Shown here: positions 1-16,000 of the stretch, piece after piece
Layout: each line of letters starts with the position of its first letter
How positions within the stretch are numbered: position 1 is the first letter of the stretch
Source of the DNA: Piscicola geometra
Taxonomy: Eukaryota > Annelida > Clitellata > Hirudinida > Piscicolidae
Direction: 5' to 3'
DNA: 64,000 nucleotides
NCBI GenBank assembly: GCA_943735955.1
Contig: OX030956.1
Location: forward strand, 14,229,600-14,293,599
Notes under the pieces: model-generated
The model's database searches: none
What the model saw: only the letters and a program-made list of their open reading frames with translations
What the model was told of the DNA's origin: nothing
Program-made: the position numbers and the translations under genes

Positions 1-39
1 ACTTTTGGACCCTCTCATTCCATCTTTTTTCTTCACCAT

Positions 40-290
40 CTCACTACACCACCCCACCACACACACCCATCACACCACTCACACCCACCCCACCACCCAC
101 ACCCCACCACCCACACCCCACCACCCACACCCCACCACCCACCCCACCACACACACCCACCCCAACACCCACCACACCCCACCACCCCCACCCACCACTC
201 ACCCCACCACACACACCCACCACACCCCACCACCACACCCCACCACCCACACCCACCACCCACACCCACCCCACCACACCCCACCACACC
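40..290 (+). repeat. C-rich minisatellite (CACCCACACCCCAC-like), DGK intron
   Basis: Imperfect CCACCCACACCCCA-type repeats run up to the acceptor of the first visible DGK exon at 295. The plus strand has almost no G. The long proline/histidine/threonine reading frames here and the glycine/tryptophan/valine frames on the other strand are by-products of the repeat. Confidence 0.85.
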
Positions 291-294
291 ACAG

Positions 295-1061
295 TCGATG
301 CTGCACCACTGGGTTGACGGCAACCACATGGGCAAGTGTGACGTATGCGGCAAGTACATCAAGGCCTACAACAAGCTGACCGGCAGGCGATGTCGCTGGT
401 GTCGCACATGTGTACGTTTTGTGTGTTTCTTTGTGTACGTTTTTGTGTGTGTTCTTTGTGTACGTTTTTGTGTGTTTCTTTTTGTACGTTGTTGTGTGTT
501 TCTTTGTGTACGTTTTTTTGTGTTTCTTTGTGTACGTTTTTGTGTGTTTCTTTCTGTGGGTGTGTGTGTGGGTGTGTGTGTGGGGGGGTGAGGGGTGCGG
601 GGTGGGAGGGTTTGAGAGCGTATGTGTGTGTGCGCGTGTCTGTTTGTGTGTGTCTGTTTGTGTGTGTGTGTTTGTGTGCGTGTGTGTGGGTTTGTGTGAG
701 TAACTGTTTTGTACGTTGTTTGTACGCATTTTTATAATTTTTGGTTCTTTCTGTTTTTGCTATTTGTTGCTTCGTATCTTATGATTGGTATAAGGTTATT
801 AATTGTTTAAAAGTTTACTTCTCTATCATCATCATCACCACCACCATCCCATCATCATCTCATCATCCCACCACCACTATCATCATCAACCCACAATCAC
901 CATCACCACGACCATCACCATCATCATCACCACCATCATCATCATCACCACCACCAATCCAGGTGCACAGCAAGTGCTCACAAGAGGTGCCGGCAGAGTG
1001 CAGCATGGGCGCGCACAAAGTGCACATCCTCTCTCCCTTGCAGATATCCATGTCTCTCTTG
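295..1061 (+). CDS. DGK: DGK exons for a C1 (phorbol-ester/DAG-type) zinc finger
   Basis: Two exons (295-411 and 963-1061, both phase 0) encode one C1 module. The first carries [19 protein letters not shown] and CRWCRTC; the second starts [13 protein letters not shown]. The His/Cys spacing is that of a C1 finger. Type I kinases have two C1 modules in tandem; this one leads straight to the linker, so it is probably the second. The motif KVHILSPLQ after the last Cys matches the conserved HILPP segment that follows C1b in these kinases. The donor after 411 is GTACGT and the acceptor before 963 is CCAG. The 551-bp intron between them is mostly tandem repeat. Confidence 0.85.
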
Positions 1062-4000
1062 GTGAATGGATGGGAGGATGGATGTAGATGGATGGATGGA
1101 TGGATGGATGGATGGATGGATGAATGGGGTGGAGGATGGATGTGGATGGGTGGGTGGATGTGGATAGATAGAGGGAGAGGGGTGGCTTGATAGGTTGGGT
1201 GCTTGGATGGGTTGGATGGAGGTATGGGTGTGGATGGTTGGTGGAGGGGAAGGTGTAGATAGAGGGGGGGTTGAATGGAAAAATGGTGGATGCATGAATG
1301 CATAACTAATTAATGTTGGATGCATGAATGCATAACTAATTAATGTTGGATGCATGAATGCATAACTAATTAATGTTGGATGCATGAATGCATAACTAAT
1401 TAATGTTGGATGCACGAATGCATAACTAATTAATGTTGGATGCATGAATGCATAACTAATTAATGTTGGATGCATGAATGCATAACTAATTAATGTTGGA
1501 TGCATGAATGCATAACTAATTAATGTTGGATGCATGAATGCATAACTAATTAATGTTAGATGCATGAATGCATAACTAATTAATGTTGGATGCATGAATG
1601 CATAACTAATTAATGTTGGATGCATGAATGTCAAAGGGCTGGATGGCGGGTGCATAAGGAATAAATGATGAATTGATCATCAATAACAGCACCAGAGCAA
1701 GAAAGAAAAAGTTAAAAAACCAAGCGATTCAAAGTCTTCGTTGTCCTCGCTTGAAATATCATCATCATCACCACGACACTCGGCGACAGTACTATCATCA
1801 TCACCACCTCCTACTCCTCCTCCAATCTCAACATCAATTCCCAATGAAAAAACAATTAAAAATGAAGCTATCGACACGTTCAGAACAGCAACAACAACTG
1901 CCACCTTCCCTCTTTCATCCAACTTCTATGAAGATACTCATTCAACAAGCATTACAACAGCTACTACATCAACAACCACAACATCAACAACTACTACCAC
2001 GATGAATGAACTGACTGCCTCCACCTCACTCACCTCCATCGACGACCTCCCTCCTTCCAACTCTCGCATCTCACTTCAGGTTCATCTTTTTCACACCTCC
2101 TTCACACCTCACCTCCACACCTCACCTCCAACCTCACCTCCACATCTCACTTCCACACCTCACCTCCACACCTCACTTCCACACCTCACCTCCACACCTC
2201 ACCTCCACATCTCTTCCACACCTCACTTCCACACATCACTTCCACACTTCACCTCCACACCTCACCTCCACACCTCACTTCCACACCTCACTTCCACACC
2301 TCACCTCCACACCTCACCTACACACCTCACCTCCACACCTTACTTCCACACCTCACTTCCACGCCTCACCTCCACATCTCACCTTCACACCTCCTACACA
2401 CATCTCCTCCACACCTCACTTCCACACATCACCTCCACACCTCACCTCCACACCTCACCTCCACACCTCACCTCCACACCTCACCTCCACACCTCCTCAC
2501 TCGTTCAATAAACTCCGACTTCACAACACTTTAGTTGCGTGCCTGGGCGCTATATATAAACGAAAATAATAATAATAACAATAATTTTAATAAAAATTTT
2601 AGAACATCATCATCATCTCCACCCAACCACATCATCATCATCTCCAACCACATCATCATCATCTCCAACCACATCATCATCATCTCCACCCAACCACATC
2701 ATCATCATCTCCACAACCACATTAACATCATCTCCACAACCACATCATCATCATCTCCAACCACATCATCATCATCTCCGCAACCACATCATCATCATCT
2801 CCACAACCACATCATCATCATCTCCACAACCACATTATCATCATTATCACAACCACATCATCATCATCTCCACCCAACCACAACAAAAGTTAGTCCCCAT
2901 GGATGGCGTCATACCACTTCTCGTCTTCATCAACCCAAAGAGTGGCGGGAACCAAGGCAGAAGGTAGCTGATGATGATGATGATGGAGATGATGATGTGG
3001 GGGTGATGATGATGATGATGGAGATGATGATGTGGGGGTGATGATGATGATGATGGAGATGATGATAATGATGTTGATAATGCCGATTATGATGATGATG
3101 ATGGTGTTACACCCGAACAGTATACTGAAGAAGTTTCAGCATTTACTGAATCCTCGGCAAGTCTTCAACGTCGCCGCTGACAACGGCTTCATGAAGGGGT
3201 GAGAGGCTCACATGTCATCATCGTCGTTAATAATTAGTGTTGCAGTTATTCTTTCCTAAAAAAGTTGTTTATACACATACACTCTTTTGGCAACTTATTC
3301 ACCACCCATCCATCCACTTGTCTTTTTCACCACCCACTCATTGACTTCACCACCCACTCATTGACTTCACCACCCACTCATTGACTTCACCACTCACTCA
3401 TTGACTTCACCTTCCACTCATTGACTTCACCACCCACTCATTGACTTCACCACCCACTCATTGACTTCACCACCCACTCATTGACTTCACCACCCACTCA
3501 TTGACTTCACCACCCACTCATTGACTTCACCACCCACTCATTGACTTCACCACCCACTCATTGACTTCACCACCCACTCATTGACTTCACCACTCACTCA
3601 TTGACTTCACCACCCACTCATTGGCTTCACCACCCACTCATTGACTTCACCACTCACTCATTGACTTCACCTTCCACTCATTGACTTCACCACCCACTCA
3701 TTGACTTCACCACTCACTCATTGACTTCACCTTCCACTCATTGACTTCACCACCCACTCATTGACTTCACCACTCACTCATTGACTTCACCACCCACTCA
3801 TTGACTTCACCACCCACTCATTGACTTCACCACCCACTCATTGACTTCACCACCCACTCATTGACTTCACCACTCACTCATTGACTTCACCACCCACTCA
3901 TTGGCTTCACCACCCACTCATTGACTTCACCACCCACTCATTGACTTCACCACCCACTCATTGACTTCACCACCCACTCATTGACTTCACCACTCACTCA

Positions 4001-7000
4001 TTGACTTCACCTTCCACTCATTGACTTCACCACCCACTCATTGACTTCACCACTCACTCATTGACTTCACCACCCACTCATTGACTTCACCACCCACTCA
4101 TTGACTTCACCACCCACTCATTGACTTCACCACCCACTCATTGACTTCACCACTCACTCATTGACTTCACCACCCACTCATTGACTTCACCACCCACTCA
4201 TTGACTTCACCACCCACTCATTGACTTCACCACCCACTCATTGACTTCACCACTCACTCATTGACTTCACCACTCACTCATTGACTTCACCACCCACTCA
4301 TTGACTTCACCACCCACTCATTGACTTCACCACCCACTCATTGACTTCACCACCCACTCATTGACTTCACCACTCACTCATTGACTTCACCTTCCACTCA
4401 TTGACTTCACCACCCACCCATTGACTTCACCACCCACTCATTGACTTCACCACTCACTCATTGACTTCACCACCCACTCATTGACTTCACCACCCACTCA
4501 TTGACTTCACCACTCACTCATTGACTTCACCACCCACTCATTGACTTCACCACCCACTCATTGACTTCACCACCCACTCATTGACTTCACCACCCAATCA
4601 TTGACTTCACCACCCACTCATTGACTTCACCACCCACTCATTGACTTCACCACTCACTCATTGACTTCACCACCCACTCATTGACTTCACCACCCACTCA
4701 TTGACTTCACCACTCACTCATTGACTTCACCTTCCACTCATTGACTTCACCACCCACTCATTGACTTCACCACTCACTCATTGACTTCACCACTCACTCA
4801 TTGACTTCACCTTCCACTCATTGACTTCACCACCCACTCATTGACTTCACCACTCACTCATTGACTTCACCACCCACTCATTGACTTCACCACCCACTCA
4901 TTGACTTCACCACCACTCATTGACTTCACCACTCACTCATTGACTTCACCACTCACTCATTGACTTCACCACCCACTCATTGACTTCACCACTCACTCAT
5001 TGACTTCACCACCCACTCATTGACTTCACCACTCACTCATTGACTTCACCACCCACTCATTGACTTCACCACCCACTCATTGACTTCACCACCCACTCAT
5101 TGACTTCACCACCCACTCATTGACTTCACCACTCACTCATTGACTTCACCACCCACTCATTGACTTCACCACTCACTCATTGACTTCACCACTCACTCAT
5201 TGACTTCACCACCCACTCATTGACTTCACCACTCACTCATTGACTTCACCACCCACTCATTGACTTCACCACCCACTCATTGACTTCACCACCCACTCAT
5301 TGACTTCACCACCCACTCATTGACTTCACCACCCACTCATTGACTTCACCACTCACTCATTGACTTCACCACCCACTCATTGACTTCACCACCCACTCAT
5401 TGACTTCACCACCCACTCATTGACTTCACCACCCACTCATTGACTTCACCACTCACTCATTGACTTCACCACTCACTCATTGACTTCACCACCCACTCAT
5501 TGACTTCACCACCCACTCATTGACTTCACCACCACTCATTGACTTCACCACCCACTCATTGACTTCACCACCCACTCATTGAATTCACCACTCACTCATT
5601 GACTTCACCACTCACTCGTTGGCTTCACCACTCACTCATTGACTTCACCTTCCACTCATTGACTTCACCACTCACTCATTGACTTCACCACCCACTCATT
5701 GACTTCACCACTCACTCATTGACTTCACCACCCACTCATTGACTTCACCACCCACTCATTGACTTCACCACCCACTCATTGACTTCACCACCCACTCATT
5801 GACTTCACCACCCACTCATTGACTTCACCACCCACTCATTGACTTCACCACCCACTCATTGACTTCACCACCCACTCATTGGCTTCACCACTCACTCATT
5901 GACTTCACCTTCCACTCATTTACTTCACCACTCACTCATTGACTTCACCACCCACTCATTGACTTCACCACTCACTCATTGACTTCACCACCCACTCATT
6001 GACTTCACCACTCACTCATTGACTTCACCACCCACTCATTGACTTCACCACCACTCATTGACTTCACCACCCACTCATTGACTTCACCACCCACTCATTG
6101 ACTTCACCACCCACTCATTGGCTTCACCACTCACTCATTGACTTCACCTTCCACTCATTTACTTCACCACTCACTCATTGACTTCACCACCCACTCATTG
6201 ACTTCACCACCCACTCATTGACTTCACCACTCACTCATTGACTTCACCACTCACTCATTGACTTCACCACCCACTCATTGACTTCACCACTCACTCATTG
6301 ACTTCACCACCCACTCATTGACTTCACCACTCACTCATTGACTTCACCACCCACTCATTGACTTCACCACCCACTCATTGACTTCACCACCCACTCATTG
6401 ACTTCACCACCCACTCATTGACTTCACCACCCACTCATTGACTTCACCACCCACTCATTGACTTCACCACCCACTCATTGACTTCACCACTCACTCATTG
6501 ACTTCACCACCCACTCATTGACTTCACCACCCACTCATTGACTTCACCACTCACTCATTGACTTCACCACCCACTCATTGACTTCACCACCCACTCATTG
6601 ACTTCACCACCCACTCATTGACTTCACCTTCCACTCATTGACTTCACCACCCACTCATTGACTTCACCACCCACTCATTGACTTCACCACCCACTCATTG
6701 ACTTCACCACTCACTCATTGACTTCACCACTCACTCATTGACTTCACCACCCACTCATTGACTTCACCACTCACTCATTGACTTCACCACCCACTCATTG
6801 ACTTCACCACTCACTCATTGACTTCACCACCCACTCATTGACTTTACCACCCACTCATTGACTTCACCACCCACTCATTGGCTTCACCACCCACTCATTG
6901 ACTTCACCACCCACTCATTGACTTCACCTTCCACTCATTGACTTCACCACCCACTCATTGACTTCACCACCCACTCATTGACTTCACCACCCACTCATTG

Positions 7001-10000
7001 ACTTCACCACTCACTCATTGACTTCACCTTCCACTCATTGACTTCACCACCCACTCATTGACTTCACCACTCACCCATTGACTTCACCACTCACTCATTG
7101 ACTTCACCACCCACTCATTGACTTCACCACCCACTCATTGACTTCACCACCCACTCATTGACTTCACCACCCACTCATTGACTTCACCACTCACTCATTG
7201 ACTTCACCACTCACTCTTTGACTTCACCACCCACTCATTGACTTCACCACTCACTCATTGACTTCACCACCCACTCATTGACTTCACCACTCACTCATTG
7301 ACTTCACCACCCACTCATTGACTTCACCACCCACTCATTGACTTCACCACCCACTCATTGACTTCACCACCCACTCATTGACTTCACCACCCACTCATTG
7401 ACTTCACCACCCACTCATTGACTTCACCACCCACTCATTGACTTCACCCACCCACTCATTGACTTCACCACCCACTCATTGACTTCACCACCCACTCATT
7501 GACTTCACCACTCACTCATTGACTTCACCACCCACTCATTGGCTTCACCACTCACTCATTGACTTCACCTTCCACTCATTGACTTCACCACCCACTCATT
7601 GACTTCACCACCCACTCATTGACTTCACCACCCACTCATTGACTTCACCACCCACTCATTGACTTCACCACCCACTCATTGACTTCACCACCCACTCATT
7701 GACTTCACCACTCACTCATTGACTTCACCACCCACTCATTGACTTCACCACCCACTCATTGACTTTACCACCCACTCATTGGCTTCACCACCCACTCATT
7801 GACTTCACCACCCACTCATTGACTTCACCTTCCACTCATTGACTTCACCACTCACTCATTGACTTCACCACCCACTCATTGGCTTCACCACTCACTCATT
7901 GACTTCACCACCCACTCATTGACTTCACCACCCACTCATTGGCTTCACCACCCACTCATTGACTTCACCACCCACTCATTGACTTCACCACCCACTCATT
8001 GACTTCACCACTCACTCATTGACTTCACCTTCCACTCATTGACTTCACCACTCACTCATTGACTTCACCACTCACTCTTTGACTTCACCACTCACTCATT
8101 GACTTCACCACCCACTCATTGACTTCACCACCCACTCATTGACTTCACCACCCACTCATTGACTTCACCACCCACTCATTGACTTCACCACTCACTCATT
8201 GACTTCACCACCCACTCATTGACTTCACCACCCACTCATTGACTTCACCACCCACTCATTGACTTCACCACCCACTCATTGACTTCACCACCCACTCATT
8301 GACTTCACCACCCACTCATTGACTTCACCACCCACTCATTGACTTCACCACTCACTCATTGACTTCACCACCCACTCATTGACTTCACCACCCACTCATT
8401 GACTTCACCACCCACTCATTGACTTCACCACCCACTCATTGGCTTCACCACTCACTCATTGACTTCACCTTCCACTCATTTACTTCACCACTCACTCATT
8501 GACTTCACCACCCACTCATTGACTTCACCACCCACTCATTGACTTCACCACCCACTCATTGACTTCACCACCCACTCATTGACTTCACCACTCACTCATT
8601 GACTTCACCACCCACTCATTGACTTCACCACTCACTCATTGACTTCACCACCCACTCATTGACTTCACCACCACTCATTGACTTCACCACCCACTCATTG
8701 ACTTCACCACCCACTCATTGACTTCACCACCCACTCATTGGCTTCACCACTCACTCATTGACTTCACCTTCCACTCATTTACTTCACCACTCACTCATTG
8801 ACTTCACCACCCACTCATTGACTTCACCACCCACTCATTGACTTCACCACTCACTCATTGACTTCACCACTCACTCATTGACTTCACCACCCACTCATTG
8901 ACTTCACCACTCACTCATTGACTTCACCACCCACTCATTGACTTCACCACTCACTCATTGACTTCACCACCCACTCATTGACTTCACCACCCACTCATTG
9001 ACTTCACCACCCACTCATTGACTTCACCACCCACTCATTGACTTCACCACCCACTCATTGACTTCACCACCCACTCATTGACTTCACCACCCACTCATTG
9101 ACTTCACCACCCACTCATTGACTTCACCACCCACTCATTGACTTCACCTTCCACTCATTGACTTCACCTTCCACTCATTGACTTCACCACCCACTCATTG
9201 ACTTCACCACCCACTCATTGACTTCACCACCCACTCATTGACTTCACCTTCCACTCATTGACTTCACCACCCACTCATTGACTTCACCACCCACTCATTG
9301 ACTTCACCACCCACTCATTGACTTCACCACCCACTCATTGACTTCACCTTCCACTCATTGACTTCACCACCCACCCATTGACTTCACCACTCACTCATTG
9401 ACTTCACCACTCACTCATTGACTTCACCACCCACTCATTGACTTCACCACCCACTCATTGACTTCACCACCCACTCATTGACTTCACCACCCACTCATTG
9501 ACTTCACCACTCACTCATTGACTTCACCACTCACTCATTGACTTCACCACCCACTCATTGACTTCACCACTCACTCATTGACTTCACCACCCACTCATTG
9601 ACTTCACCACTCACTCATTGACTTCACCACCCACTCATTGACTTCACCACCCACTCATTGACTTCACCACCCACTCATTGACTTCACCACTCACTCATTG
9701 ACTTCACCACCCACTCATTGACTTCACCACCCACTCATTGACTTCACCACCCACTCATTGACTTCACCACCCACTCATTGACTTCACCACCCACTCATTG
9801 ACTTCACCACTCACTCATTGACTTCACCACCCACTCATTGACTTCACCACCCACTCATTGACTTTACCACCCACTCATTGACTTCACCACCCACTCATTG
9901 GCTTCACCACCCACTCATTGACTTCACCACCCACTCATTGACTTCACCTTCCACTCATTGACTTCACCACCCACTCATTGACTTCACCACCCACTCATTG

Positions 10001-13000
10001 ACTTCACCACCCACTCATTGACTTCACCACTCACTCATTGACTTCACCTTCCACTCATTGACTTCACCACCCACCCATTGACTTCACCACTCACTCATTG
10101 ACTTCACCACCCACTCATTGACTTCACCACCCACTCATTGACTTCACCACTCACTCATTGACTTCACCACCCACTCATTGACTTCACCACCCACTCATTG
10201 ACTTCACCACCCACTCATTGACTTCACCACTCACTCATTGACTTCACCACTCACTCATTGACTTCACCACCCACTCATTGACTTCACCACTCACTCATTG
10301 ACTTCACCACCCACTCATTGACTTCACCACTCACTCATTGACTTCACCACCCACCCATTGACTTCACCACTCACTCATTGACTTCACCACCCACTCATTG
10401 ACTTCACCACCCACTCATTGACTTCACCACTCACTCATTGACTTCACCACCCACTCATTGACTTCACCACTCACTCATTGACTTCACCACCCACTCATTG
10501 ACTTCACCACCACTCATTGACTTCACCACCCACTCATTGACTTCACCACCCACTCATTGACTTCACCACCCACTCATTGGCTTCACCACTCACTCATTGA
10601 CTTCACCTTCCACTCATTTACTTCACCACTCACTCATTGACTTCACCACCCACTCATTGACTTCACCACCCACTCATTGACTTCACCACTCACTCATTGA
10701 CTTCACCACCCACTCCTTGACTTCACCACCCACTCATTGACTTCACCACCCACTCATTGACTTCACCACTCACTCATTGACTTCACCACCCACTCATTGG
10801 CTTCACCACCCACTCATTGACTTCACCACCCACTCATTGACTTCACCTTCCACTCATTGACTTCACCACCCACTCATTGACTTCACCACCCACTCATTGA
10901 CTTCACCACCCACTCATTGACTTCACCACTCACTCATTGACTTCACCTTCCACTCATTGACTTCACCACCCACCCATTGACTTCACCACTCACTCATTGA
11001 CTTCACCACCCACTCATTGACTTCACCACCCACTCATTGACTTCACCACCCACTCATTGACTTCACCACTCACTCATTGACTTCACCACCCACTCATTGA
11101 CTTCACCACTCACTCATTGACTTCACCACCCACTCATTGACTTCACCACCCACTCATTGACTTCACCACCCACTCATTGACTTCACCACCCACTCATTGA
11201 CTTCACCACCCACTCATTGACTTCACCACCCACTCATTGACTTCACCACCCACTCATTGACTTCACCACTCACTCATTGACTTCACCACCCACTCATTGA
11301 CTTCACCACTCACTCATTGACTTCACCACCCACTCATTGACTTCACCACCACTCATTGACTTCACCACCCACTCATTGACTTCACCACCCACTCATTGAC
11401 TTCACCACTCACTCATTGACTTCACCACTCACTCATTGGCTTCACCACTCACTCATTGACTTCACCTTCCACTCATTGACTTCACAACTCACTCATTGAC
11501 TTCACCACCCACTCATTGACTTCACCACTCACTCATTGACTTCACCACCCACTCATTGACTTCACCACCCACTCATTGACTTCACCACCCACTCATTGAC
11601 TTCACCACCCACTCATTGACTTCACCACCCACTCATTGACTTCACCACCCACTCATTGACTTCACCACCCACTCATTGACTTCACCACCCACTCATTGAC
11701 TTCACCACCCACTCATTGACTTCACCACTCACTCATTGACTTCACCACCCACTCATTGACTTCACCACTCACTCATTGACTTCACCACTCACTCATTGAC
11801 TTCACCACCCACTCATTGACTTCACCACCCACTCATTGACTTCACCACCCACTCATTGACTTCACCACCCACTCATTGACTTCACCACCCACTCATTGAC
11901 TTCACCACCCACTCATTGACTTCACCACCCACTCATTGACTTCACCACCCACTCATTGACTTCACCACTCACTCATTGACTTCACCACCCACTCATTGAC
12001 TTCACCACCCACTCATTGACTTTACCACCCACTCATTGACTTCACCACCCACTCATTGGCTTCACCACCCACTCATTGACTTCACCTTCCACTCATTGAC
12101 TTCACCTTCCACTCATTGACTTCACCACCCACTCATTGACTTCACCACCCACTCATTGACTTCACCACCCACTCATTGACTTCACCACTCACTCATTGAC
12201 TTCACCTTCCACTCATTGACTTCACCACCCACCCATTGACTTCACCACTCACTCATTGACTTCACCACCCACTCATTGACTTCACCACCCACTCATTGAC
12301 TTCACCACCCACTCATTGACTTCACCACCCACTCATTGACTTCACCACTCACTCATTGACTTCACCACTCACTCATTGACTTCACCACCCACTCATTGAC
12401 TTCACCACTCACTCATTGACTTCACCACCCACTCATTGACTTCACCACTCACTCATTGACTTCACCACCCACTCATTGACTTCACCACCCACTCATTGAC
12501 TTCACCACCCACTCATTGACTTCACCACCCACTCATTGACTTCACCACTCACTCATTGACTTCACCACCCACTCATTGACTTCACCACCCACTCATTGAC
12601 TTCACCACCCACTCATTGACTTCACCACCCACTCATTGACTTCACCACTCACTCATTGACTTCACCACCCACTCATTGACTTCACCTTCCACTCATTGAC
12701 TTCACCACCCACTCATTGACTTCACCACCCACTCATTGACTTCACCACTCACTCATTGACTTCACCACCCACTCATTGACTTCACCACCCACTCATTGGC
12801 TTCACCACCCACTCATTGACTTCACCACCCACTCATTGACTTCACCTTCCACTCATTGACTTCACCACCCACTCATTGACTTCACCACTCACTCATTGAC
12901 TTCACCTTCCACTCATTGACTTCACCACCCACCCATTGACTTCACCACTCACTCATTGACTTCACCACCCACTCATTGACTTCACCACCCACTCATTGAC

Positions 13001-16000
13001 TTCACCACTCACTCATTGACTTCACCACCCACTCATTGACTTCACCACCCACTCATTGACTTCACCACCCACTCATTGACTTCACCACCCACCCATTGAC
13101 TTCACCCACCCACTCATTGACTTCACCACCCACTCATTGACTTCACCACCCACTCATTGACTTCACCACCCACTCATTGACTTCACCACCCACTCATTGA
13201 CTTCACCACCCACTCATTGACTTCACCACCCACTCATTGACTTCACCACTCACTCATTGACTTCACCACTCACTCATTGACTTCACCACTCACTCATTGA
13301 CTTCACCACTCACTCATTGACTTCACCACCCACTCATTGACTTCACCACTCACTCATTGACTTCACCACCCACTCATTGACTTCACCACTCACTCATTGA
13401 ATTCACCACCCACTCATTGACTTCACCACTCACTCATTGACTTCACCACCCACTCATTGACTTCACCACCCACTCATTGACTTCACCACCCACTCATTGA
13501 CTTCACCACCCACTCATTGACTTCACCACCCACTCATTGACTTCACCACTCACTCATTGACTTCACCACCCACTCATTGACTTCACCACCCACTCATTGA
13601 CTACACCACCCACTCATTGACTTCACCACTCACTCATTGACTTCACCACCCACTCATTGACTTCACCACCCACTCATTGACTTCACCACCCACTCATTGA
13701 CTTCACCACTCACTCATTGACTTCACCACCCACTCATTGACTTCACCACCCACTCATTGACTTCACCACCCACTCATTGACTTCACCACTCACTCATTGA
13801 CTTCACCACCCACTCATTGACTTCACCACCCACTCATTGACTTCACCACCCACTCATTGACTTCACCACTCACTCATTGAATTCACCACCCACTCATTGA
13901 CTTCACCACTCACTCATTGACTTCACCACCCACTCATTGACTTCACCACCACTCATTGACTTCACCACCCACTCATTGACTTCACCACCCACTCATTGAC
14001 TTCACCACCCACTCATTGGCTTCACCACTCACTCATTGACTTCACCTTCCACTCATTTACTTCACCACTCACTCATTGACTTCACCACCCACTCATTGAC
14101 TTCACCACCCACTCATTGACTTCACCACTCACTCATTGACTTCACCACCCACTCCTTGACTTCACCACCCACTCATTGACTTCACCACCCACTCATTGAC
14201 TTCACCACTCACTCATTGACTTCACCACCCACTCATTGGCTTCACCACCCACTCATTGACTTCACCACCCACTCATTGACTTCACCTTCCACTCATTGAC
14301 TTCACCACCCACTCATTGACTTCACCACCCACTCATTGACTTCACCACCCACTCATTGACTTCACCACTCACTCATTGACTTCACCTTCCACTCATTGAC
14401 TTCACCACCCACCCATTGACTTCACCACTCACTCATTGACTTCACCACCCACTCATTGACTTCACCACCCACTCATTGACTTCACCACCCACTCATTGAC
14501 TTCACCACTCACTCATTGACTTCACCACCCACTCATTGACTTCACCACTCACTCATTGACTTCACCACCCACTCATTGACTTCACCACCCACTCATTGAC
14601 TTCACCACCCACTCATTGACTTCACCACTCACTCATTGACTTCACCACCCACTCATTGACTTCACCACTCACTCATTGACTTCACCACCCACTCATTGAC
14701 TTCACCACTCACTCATTGACTTCACCACCCACTCATTGACTTCACCACCCACTCATTGACTTCACCACTCACTCATTGACTTCACCACCCACTCATTGAC
14801 TTCACCACCCACTCATTGACTTCACCACCCACTCATTGACTTCACCACCCACTCATTGACTTCACCACTCACTCATTGACTTCACCACCCACTCATTGAC
14901 TTCACCACTCACTCATTGACTTCACCACCCACTCATTGACTTCACCACCACTCATTGACTTCACCACCCACTCATTGACTTCACCACCCACTCATTGACT
15001 TCACCACTCACTCATTGACTTCACCACTCACTCATTGGCTTCACCACTCACTCATTGACTTCACCTTCCACTCATTGACTTCACAACTCACTCATTGACT
15101 TCACCACCCACTCATTGACTTCACCACTCACTCATTGACTTCACCACCCACTCATTGACTTCACCACCCACTCATTGACTTCACCACCCACTCATTGACT
15201 TCACCACCCACTCATTGACTTCACCACCCACTCATTGACTTCACCACCCACTCATTGACTTCACCACCCACTCATTGACTTCACCACCCACTCATTGACT
15301 TCACCACCCACTCATTGACTTCACCACTCACTCATTGACTTCACCACCCACTCATTGACTTCACCACCCACTCATTGACTTCACCACCCACTCATTGACT
15401 TCACCACTCACTCATTGACTTCACCACCCACTCATTGACTTCACCACCCACTCATTGACTTTACCACCCACTCATTGACTTCACCACCCACTCATTGGCT
15501 TCACCACCCACTCATTGACTTCACCTTCCACTCATTGACTTCACCTTCCACTCATTGACTTCACCACCCACTCATTGACTTCACCACCCACTCATTGACT
15601 TCACCACCCACTCATTGACTTCACCACTCACTCATTCACTTCACCTTCCACTCATTGACTTCACCACCCACCCATTGACTTCACCACTCACTCATTGACT
15701 TCACCACCCACTCATTGACTTCACCACCCACTCATTGACTTCACCACCCACTCATTGACTTCACCACCCACTCATTGACTTCACCACTCACTCATTGACT
15801 TCACCACTCACTCATTGACTTCACCACCCACTCATTGACTTCACCACTCACTCATTGACTTCACCACCCACTCATTGACTTCACCACTCACTCATTGACT
15901 TCACCACCCACTCATTGACTTCACCACCCACTCATTGACTTCACCACCCACTCATTGACTTCACCACCCACTCATTGACTTCACCACTCACTCATTGACT

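Noticed and set aside
33..737. Overlapping Cys/Val/Gly/Trp-rich and His/Pro-rich frames on both strands
   Set aside because: Shadows of C-rich and TG-rich repeats; only 295-411 is coding.
978..1655. Minus-strand 225-codon frame with a repeated 10-residue unit
   Set aside because: It is the reverse frame of the 30-bp intronic repeat; unit length divisible by three keeps it open. It overlaps a kinase exon on the other strand.
1741..2511. Long plus-strand Ser/Thr/His/Pro frame
   Set aside because: Only 1690-2079 is kept as exon; beyond 2,079 the frame runs through a 12-bp minisatellite after a good donor.
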